Source: Candidatus Dormiibacterota bacterium
Lineage (GTDB): Bacteria; Chloroflexota; Dormibacteria; Dormibacterales; Dormibacteraceae
Assembly: GCA_003151665.1 (NCBI GenBank)
Contig: PLYD01000096.1
Span: 19,321 to 31,133, forward strand
Length of the DNA: 11,813 nucleotides
Direction: 5' to 3'
Below the pieces are notes generated by a model that did not search any database, had not been told where the DNA came from, and saw only the letters and a program-made list of their open reading frames with translations. Below are positions 8,310-11,813 of this stretch, piece after piece; the first letter of the stretch is position 1; each line of letters opens with the position of its first letter. The translations under genes were made by a program, and so were the position numbers.

Positions 8310-8642
8310 TCAGAGCGAGACCCAGCCGCTTGCCTCCACGTCGTATGGCCTGATCACGACTTTCACCTTTCTGTCGCGTCCCGTAACGGCCTGAAATGCG
8401 GTCGCGACTCGAGTGGCCAGCTCCTGGAGAGCGGCCTTGGTGCGCACCGGCCGCTCCCAGAGATCGACATTGATCCTGGTCACCGTTCCGTGAAAGCCTT
8501 GTGGCGCAAGCACCGGAACCAGGTCGACCTCGAAGTCGTTGATCCCGAGCTCGGGCATGCTGGTCAGCGCCACCCTCACGGCTTCCTCGATCTCGGACAG
8601 CCGATCATCGGGTCTCAGGTTGAACGCAGTCACCAGCGGCAC
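8310..8642 (-). CDS. Small tautomerase-superfamily-like protein (MIF/4-OT type), tentative
   Basis: The product has 110 residues and no membrane segment. The pattern reads as two beta-alpha-beta units. A strand begins right after the start (MPLVTAFN), followed by an amphipathic helix (about 13-30) and a strand ending in a V-D-L-V-P turn. A second strand (TVTRINVDLW) is followed by a helix (about 67-87) and the end KVKVVIRPYDVEASGWVSL. Proline directly after the initiator Met, the VxVVP-like strand end, and a C-terminal YD-x-x-A-x-GW resemble MIF and 4-oxalocrotonate tautomerase, where Pro-1 is the catalytic base. MIF is about 114 residues. The GTG start at 8642 is the one that gives Pro2. The gene follows the SDR gene on the same strand with 19 bases between, so they probably share a transcript. 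No substrate can be assigned; it may be a non-enzymatic relative or an unrelated fold. Confidence 0.5.
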   Translation of the reverse strand: MPLVTAFNLRPDDRLSEIEEAVRVALTSMPELGINDFEVDLVPVLAPQGFHGTVTRINVDLWERPVRTKAALQELATRVATAFQAVTGRDRKVKVVIRPYDVEASGWVSL

Positions 8643-8661
8643 TGAACCAATCGTCTCAGTT

Positions 8662-9417
8662 TCAGATGTTGGAGCGGGACTGCCCGCCGTCGACAGCTAT
8701 CGCCGCTCCATTTACGAGACTCGCCTGCTTCGAGCAAACGAAGGCGACGAGCCCGGCCACCTCTTCGACCGAGCCAAACCGCCCGAGCGGCATCTCCCGC
8801 CGGATGAGGTCGGCGGTGGCATCGGGATCCGCCTGTTGGCGCCGGTGCCACCCCCCACCCTCCCAGAGGATCGAGCCCGGTGCGATGGAGTTGATTGTGA
8901 CGCCCTTGCTCGCGACCTCTCGGGCCAGCGAGGTGACAAAGCTGATCTCGGCCGCTTTGGCGGCGTTGTAGGCGGGGGCGCCGCCGGCCTCGCGTCCCCA
9001 TACGGACGAGATGACGATGACCCGACCCCAGCCGCGCGTGACCATCCCAGGCAGTACTAGCTGCGTCATGCGCACGCTTGTGCCGACGTTGCCCGCGAAG
9101 GCTGCCTCGAACTCCGCGGGCCCGGTGTCGCTCCATGAGGTGCCGGCCCTCACCCCGAGGTTGTTGATGAGAATGTCGATCGGCCCAAGCGCTTGCTCGG
9201 TCTCCGACACGGCGCGGCGGCACCCATCCTCGGTGAGCAGGTCCGCGACTATGCCCGCGCCGCCGATCGCTGCCGCGGTCTTTTTGACGTCCGCCTCGGT
9301 GCGCGCCGCAACCGCCACGCGCACGCCCTCGGCCGCCAGCGCGCTCGCGATGCCGAGCCCGATGCCGCGTGTCCCGGCGGTGACCAGCGCCACCTTGCCG
9401 GCAATCCCGAGGTCCAC
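8662..9417 (-). CDS. Short-chain dehydrogenase/reductase (SDR) family oxidoreductase
   Basis: This is a classical-length SDR of 251 residues, a soluble NAD(P)-dependent oxidoreductase with a Rossmann fold. The nucleotide motif TAGTRGIG lies at 13-20, with Ala in place of the first motif Gly, a variant found in some family branches. R39 after strand 2 suggests NADPH, D59 is the adenine-contact aspartate, and NNLG at 85-88 replaces NNAG. The catalytic set N110, S138, Y150 and K154 is complete (YNAAK). The end VNGAAIAVDGG is typical. FabG-like 3-oxoacyl reductase is the nearest broad class, but the substrate cannot be read from the sequence. The GTG start at 9417 has AGGA about seven bases upstream; the same bases form a TANNNT hexamer, so either a Shine-Dalgarno or a leaderless reading is possible. 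Confidence 0.9.
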   Translation of the reverse strand: MDLGIAGKVALVTAGTRGIGLGIASALAAEGVRVAVAARTEADVKKTAAAIGGAGIVADLLTEDGCRRAVSETEQALGPIDILINNLGVRAGTSWSDTGPAEFEAAFAGNVGTSVRMTQLVLPGMVTRGWGRVIVISSVWGREAGGAPAYNAAKAAEISFVTSLAREVASKGVTINSIAPGSILWEGGGWHRRQQADPDATADLIRREMPLGRFGSVEEVAGLVAFVCSKQASLVNGAAIAVDGGQSRSNI

Positions 9418-9423
9418 TCCCGC

Positions 9424-9429
9424 ATCCTA
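9424..9429 (-). promoter_or_regulatory. Candidate -10 element for the SDR gene (possible leaderless start)
   Basis: On the minus strand TAGGAT ends six bases before the GTG start at 9417, the distance expected between a -10 hexamer and the first base of a leaderless mRNA. No good -35 is visible 16-18 bases upstream. The same bases include AGGA, which could instead serve as a ribosome-binding site if transcription begins farther up inside the divergent Nudix gene. Confidence 0.3.
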
Positions 9430-9434
9430 ATCAG

Positions 9435-10124
9435 ATGCTGCCGCCGACCGCCATCAACGACGGGCCGCCTGTCACCCCACGTCACTCGGCCACGGTGCTG
9501 CTCGTCCGAGGTCGCGAACCGTGGGAGCTGCTGTTGATGCGCCGGCCCGGAGAAGCCGACTTCGCCCCTGGCGCATACGTTTTTCCCGGTGGGACCGTGC
9601 ACGAGGACGACCATGCGTCGCATGACGACATCCGGGCCGCGGCGGTGAGAGAGCTCTTCGAGGAGATGGGCATTCTCCTGGCCCGGCGCAGAAAGCGATT
9701 TGCCCGCGAGAGCGACTCGGAGAAGGTACGGCACCTGATCGCAAATGGGAAGACGTTCGGCGAGGCTCTTCGCGAGCTGGGCCTGGAGCCCGCTTTCGAC
9801 CGGCTGGTGCTCTTTGCCCGGTGGGTCACGCCGGCGCAGCTTCGCCGGCGATACGACGCGCGCTTCTTCCTCGCCCAGCTGCCTGCCAACCAGGTGGTCA
9901 CGCCGCAAGAGGGCGAGGTGACGGACTGGCTGTGGATCGAGCCGCAAAAAGCGCTCGCCAGCCAGGAGCTGACCCTGGTCTACGCGACCCGCACGGTGCT
10001 GGAGTCGGTGGCTTCAGACACGGACTCCGCAAGGCTCTTTTCGCGGGCGCGGCAGCTGGGCGATGTCCCGACGGTCGAGCCCGAGATCGTCCAGACCGAG
10101 AACGGCTGGGAGATCGTGATCTAG
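9435..10124 (+). CDS. Nudix hydrolase, NUDT19-like type
   Basis: The 229-residue soluble protein belongs to the Nudix superfamily, which cleaves nucleoside diphosphates linked to another group using a metal-binding helix. The N-terminal strand and loop (TVLLVRGREPWELLLMRRPG, then FAPGAYVFPGGTVHEDD, 43-59) and the Nudix helix RELFEEMG at 72-79 are clear. The spacing between the glycine pair (52-53) and the helix is longer than the textbook G-x5-E-x7 box. That is a feature of the NUDT19-like branch, whose known animal members hydrolyse CoA derivatives. The actual substrate is unknown. The ATG at 9435 is 17 bases from the divergent SDR start and has no clear Shine-Dalgarno sequence. The gene converges with the deaminase gene and shares a CTAG with it, the two stops overlapping by three bases. 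Confidence 0.88.
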   Translation: MLPPTAINDGPPVTPRHSATVLLVRGREPWELLLMRRPGEADFAPGAYVFPGGTVHEDDHASHDDIRAAAVRELFEEMGILLARRRKRFARESDSEKVRHLIANGKTFGEALRELGLEPAFDRLVLFARWVTPAQLRRRYDARFFLAQLPANQVVTPQEGEVTDWLWIEPQKALASQELTLVYATRTVLESVASDTDSARLFSRARQLGDVPTVEPEIVQTENGWEIVI

Positions 10125-10594
10125 CGGGGTTGTCTCCAGAGATCGCGCCACTGGTCGTAATGCTCGACCTCGACTCCGCCCTGGCGGAGCACGTCGAGGC
10201 CGGCCGGGTCGCGGTACGCGTTGCGGTAGTAGACCCGGACCACGTTGCAGTTGATGATCGATTTGGCGCACATCACACATGGCGAGGCGGTCACGAACAT
10301 CAGCTTGCCGGGCAGCTGAGCGCCAGCCTTGACCAGGCTGTTCAGCTCGCCGTGGATACAGCCACAGGAGCCCGGCTGGCTGGAGTCGCAGCGGTTCGGC
10401 AGCCCGCGCGCGTTGCCGTTGTAGCCGATGCCCAGCACCTGCGTCAGGTCACCCGAAGTGATGACGCTGCCCACCTGCAGGCGGGCGCAGGTCGACCGCT
10501 TCGCCAGCTCTTCGGCCATGCGCATGTAGACCTCTTCGAGCGGGATTCGGTCGGGCGCGGGCTGGTTCTCGGTTAGGGGTTCGGGGCGTGCCAT
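10121..10594 (-). CDS. dCMP deaminase family protein (ComEB-like cytidine/deoxycytidylate deaminase)
   Basis: The 157-residue soluble enzyme has the zinc-dependent cytidine deaminase fold. The expected activity is deamination of dCMP to dUMP, which feeds thymidylate synthesis. The zinc site is readable: H81-G-E83 followed by N85, and P105-C106-x-x-C109. H81, C106 and C109 would bind zinc and E83 would shuttle the proton. The upstream region STCARLQVGSVI and GYNGNARGLPNRC matches the C-x-R-x-x-VGAVI and GYNG-x-x-x-GLP segments typical of dCMP deaminases, and extra cysteines at 69, 77 and 79 precede the active site. The usual HAE motif is HGE here. The ATG at 10594 is the only well-placed start; there is no Shine-Dalgarno sequence. 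Other deaminases of the fold (guanine, tRNA-specific adenosine) lack the GYNG-GLP segment, which favours this assignment. Confidence 0.87.
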   Translation of the reverse strand: MARPEPLTENQPAPDRIPLEEVYMRMAEELAKRSTCARLQVGSVITSGDLTQVLGIGYNGNARGLPNRCDSSQPGSCGCIHGELNSLVKAGAQLPGKLMFVTASPCVMCAKSIINCNVVRVYYRNAYRDPAGLDVLRQGGVEVEHYDQWRDLWRQPR

Positions 10595-10601
10595 TTAAGT
10601 C

Positions 10602-10607
10602 AGATTA
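10602..10607 (-). promoter_or_regulatory. Candidate -10 element for the deaminase gene (possible leaderless start)
   Basis: On the minus strand TAATCT ends seven bases before the ATG at 10594, fitting a -10 hexamer of the TANNNT type followed directly by a leaderless start. No Shine-Dalgarno sequence is present. A second candidate, TATAAA (minus strand, 10617-10622), lies farther upstream and would give a short leader. Neither has a convincing -35 sequence. Confidence 0.35.
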
Positions 10608-10613
10608 ACAGGC

Positions 10614-10642
10614 TTGTTTATACCCACTTCGCGGACTACAAT
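10614..10642 (+). promoter_or_regulatory. Candidate promoter of the rmuC-like gene
   Basis: TTGTTT (10614-10619) and TACAAT (10637-10642) are separated by 17 bases, the optimal sigma-70-type spacing. The -10 matches TATAAT at five of six positions and the -35 matches TTGACA at the first three. Transcription would start near 10649-10650, exactly at the ATG at 10650. The first in-frame ATG (10641) overlaps the -10 hexamer, which argues for 10650 as the start. Confidence 0.45.
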
Positions 10643-10649
10643 GCCCAAC

Positions 10650-11684
10650 ATGTCGGTGCTCGAACTCTTGTTCGCCCTCCTCCTTGTATGTGTACTGCTC
10701 GCGGTTGGCGTGGTGGCCGCCCTGGTCTGGAGCCTGGTAAGGCGGGCCGACGGACAGGTCCGGGACGTGGCGGAGCTGCGCAGCCGCCTGGAGTCCGGTG
10801 GCCAGACCCAGGAGTCACAGGCGGCGGAGCTCCGCGAACGCCTGACGCAGACGCAGTCGGTGGTCGAAGGTCTGCGCTCAGCGCTCACCGCCCGCCAGCC
10901 CGTCGAGGACGAGGCCCGCGCCAGCTTGCGGCGTCTCGAGAGCGTCATCGCCGGCAGCTCCACCCGCGGCGCTGCCGGAGAGAACATTCTCGAGGAGACC
11001 CTCAAGCACCTGCCGCCCGAGATGCTGCAGCGCAACGTCTGGGTGGGTGGCAAGGTGGTCGAGCTGGCGCTCCGTCTGCCCGGTGGCAAGCTGCTGCCCA
11101 TCGACTCGAAGTGGGTCTCCAGCAACGCCCTAGAGCAGCTGGCGGGGCCCGGACTTGATGCTCCGCGACGGGCCCAGCTCACCGCCCAGGTCGAGCGCGA
11201 GGTCGAGCGCAGGGTGCGCGAGGTCAGCCAGTACATCGATCCCGCCACCACGTCCCCGTTCGTCCTGGCGGTCATTCCCGACGCGGCCTACGACGTGTGC
11301 CGCGGCTCCATTGTCAGCGCCCACCAGAGGCACGTGATGGTGGTCGGCTATGCGATGGCGCTTCCCTACCTCCTGACCCTCTACCAGCTGCACCTTCAGT
11401 TCGCCCGCAGCGTCGACATGGAGAAGCTGCAGTCGGCCCTCATCGACGTCGAGAGGCACCTGGACACGCTCGAGAGCGTGCTCGAGAACAAGCTGCAGAG
11501 GGCCGTGACCATGCTCCAGAACGCCTACGGGGAGGGCAAACAGGTGTCCGCCAGGATCCGCGCCTCGGCGCAGAGCGTCCAGGTGGCGGACCCCGGAAAC
11601 GGGGAGATTTTCACAGAGGCGAACGGCCGTGGGCAGCCCACCTACTCGGAGCCGGGCCTGGCTCTCGTCGATTCGACCCCGTAG
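10650..11684 (+). CDS. rmuC: RmuC family protein (DNA recombination protein RmuC-like)
   Basis: The product is 344 residues. A single membrane anchor lies at about residues 4-28, followed by an Arg/Glu/Gln-rich stretch likely to form a coiled coil (about 30-100) and then the RmuC domain. Family signatures are R106-G-x-x-G-E111 followed by ILEETL, LPGGK at 143-147 and IDSK at 151-154, a nuclease-like core. The Trp usual in RG-x-WGE is Ala here. RmuC in E. coli limits inversion at short inverted repeats; the biochemical activity is poorly defined. The C-terminal ~40 residues are low-complexity and probably disordered. ATG codons at 10641 and 10650 are both possible; the candidate promoter favours 10650, and a TTG at 10614 lies within the -35. 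The gene is divergent from the deaminase gene and ends before a regulatory-looking gap. Confidence 0.82.
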   Translation: MSVLELLFALLLVCVLLAVGVVAALVWSLVRRADGQVRDVAELRSRLESGGQTQESQAAELRERLTQTQSVVEGLRSALTARQPVEDEARASLRRLESVIAGSSTRGAAGENILEETLKHLPPEMLQRNVWVGGKVVELALRLPGGKLLPIDSKWVSSNALEQLAGPGLDAPRRAQLTAQVEREVERRVREVSQYIDPATTSPFVLAVIPDAAYDVCRGSIVSAHQRHVMVVGYAMALPYLLTLYQLHLQFARSVDMEKLQSALIDVERHLDTLESVLENKLQRAVTMLQNAYGEGKQVSARIRASAQSVQVADPGNGEIFTEANGRGQPTYSEPGLALVDSTP

Positions 11685-11744
11685 GCCGGTTTTGCCAGGT
11701 TTCCCCCAGCCCATGCCCAGCCTTTGCCCAAGTCATCACCAGGG

Positions 11745-11753
11745 TTGTCCACA
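11745..11753 (+). promoter_or_regulatory. DnaA-box-like site
   Basis: TTGTCCACA matches the DnaA-box form preferred in high-GC Gram-positive bacteria (one change from TTATCCACA). A weaker relative, TAATCCACC, follows at 11756-11764. Two sites do not make an origin. DnaA sites also occur upstream of ribonucleotide reductase genes, as at E. coli nrdAB, which would fit the adjacent NrdR-like boxes. A chance match is possible. Confidence 0.35.
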
Positions 11754-11760
11754 GGTAATC

Positions 11761-11808
11761 CACCTATATGTGGGGTTCGAAGGCCCTACGACACCTAACA
11801 TCTTGTGT
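11761..11808. promoter_or_regulatory. Candidate tandem NrdR boxes
   Basis: The sequence at 11793-11808 (ACCTAACATCTTGTGT) matches the published NrdR-box consensus ACACWATATATWGTGT at about 12 of 16 positions. The sequence at 11761-11776 (CACCTATATGTGGGGT) matches at about 10 of 16. The two 16-base windows are 32 bases apart (start to start), the spacing usual for paired NrdR sites about three helical turns apart. If correct, the unseen downstream gene is a ribonucleotide reductase or related gene. The left box is weak and its own palindrome is centred two bases off. Confidence 0.3.
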
Positions 11809-11813
11809 TTTGG

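Larger units (their letters stand above)
11685..11813. other. Non-coding region at the window end
   Basis: No supported gene lies between the rmuC stop and the window edge. The first part has irregular GCCCA-type repeats (11706-11731) without a strong hairpin or T-run, so I do not call a terminator. The second part, from 11745, is more AT-rich and carries a DnaA-box-like site and two NrdR-box-like sequences. It is probably the control region of a gene that starts beyond 11813. Confidence 0.6.

Noticed and set aside
10614..10649. Upstream starts for the rmuC-like gene (TTG 10614, ATG 10641)
   Set aside because: The TTG lies in the candidate -35 and the ATG at 10641 overlaps the candidate -10, and neither has a Shine-Dalgarno sequence. 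ATG 10641 cannot be fully excluded.
11706..11731. Irregular GCCCA repeats after rmuC as a terminator or repeat array
   Set aside because: The copies are short and unevenly spaced, they do not form a stable hairpin and no T-run follows.
11745..11764. Replication origin suggested by two DnaA-box-like sites
   Set aside because: Two sites, one of them weak, with no dnaA or dnaN nearby and no AT-rich unwinding region, do not support an origin.

Overview
The window is GC-rich, densely coding bacterial DNA with frequent GTG/TTG starts and mostly G/C third codon positions. No single marker fixes the taxon. The gene set, the GTG/TTG starts, the TTGTCCACA form of the DnaA-box-like motif and several apparently leaderless starts suggest an actinobacterium or a member of the Chloroflexota/Dormibacterota side of the terrabacteria. 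That placement is an inference with low to moderate confidence.

Positions 1-8302 are the distal part of a respiratory complex I operon on the plus strand: the 3' part of nuoG (truncated by the window edge), then nuoH, nuoI, nuoJ, nuoK, nuoL, nuoM and nuoN. The order is canonical. Five of the seven junctions are 4-base start/stop overlaps (G/H, J/K, K/L, L/M, M/N), so translation is probably coupled. The other two junctions flank nuoI, and the 5' end of nuoI carries a compact double-hairpin palindromic element read in frame. Proton-channel residues are intact in NuoK, NuoM and NuoN. NuoL has alanine at the position of the usual transmembrane glutamate (residue 144).

Positions 8310-9417 hold two minus-strand genes that converge on nuoN: an SDR-family oxidoreductase followed by a 110-residue protein whose fold pattern resembles the MIF/4-oxalocrotonate tautomerase superfamily. 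A divergent Nudix hydrolase (9435-10124) comes next and converges on a minus-strand dCMP-deaminase-type enzyme (10121-10594), the two sharing a CTAG that serves as both stop codons. The deaminase is divergent from an rmuC-like gene (10650-11684). Three of the starts in this part (SDR, deaminase, rmuC) have a TANNNT hexamer 6-7 bases upstream and no clear adjacent Shine-Dalgarno-to-start leader, as expected for leaderless transcripts.

The last 129 bases (11685-11813) are non-coding, with a DnaA-box-like site and two NrdR-box-like sequences about 32 bases apart. They look like the regulatory region of a gene beyond the window, possibly a ribonucleotide reductase. I saw no tRNA, rRNA, CRISPR array, transposase or phage gene. 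The window is mainly a housekeeping region; the most unusual features are the in-frame palindromic element in nuoI, the NuoL substitution and the small tautomerase-like protein.
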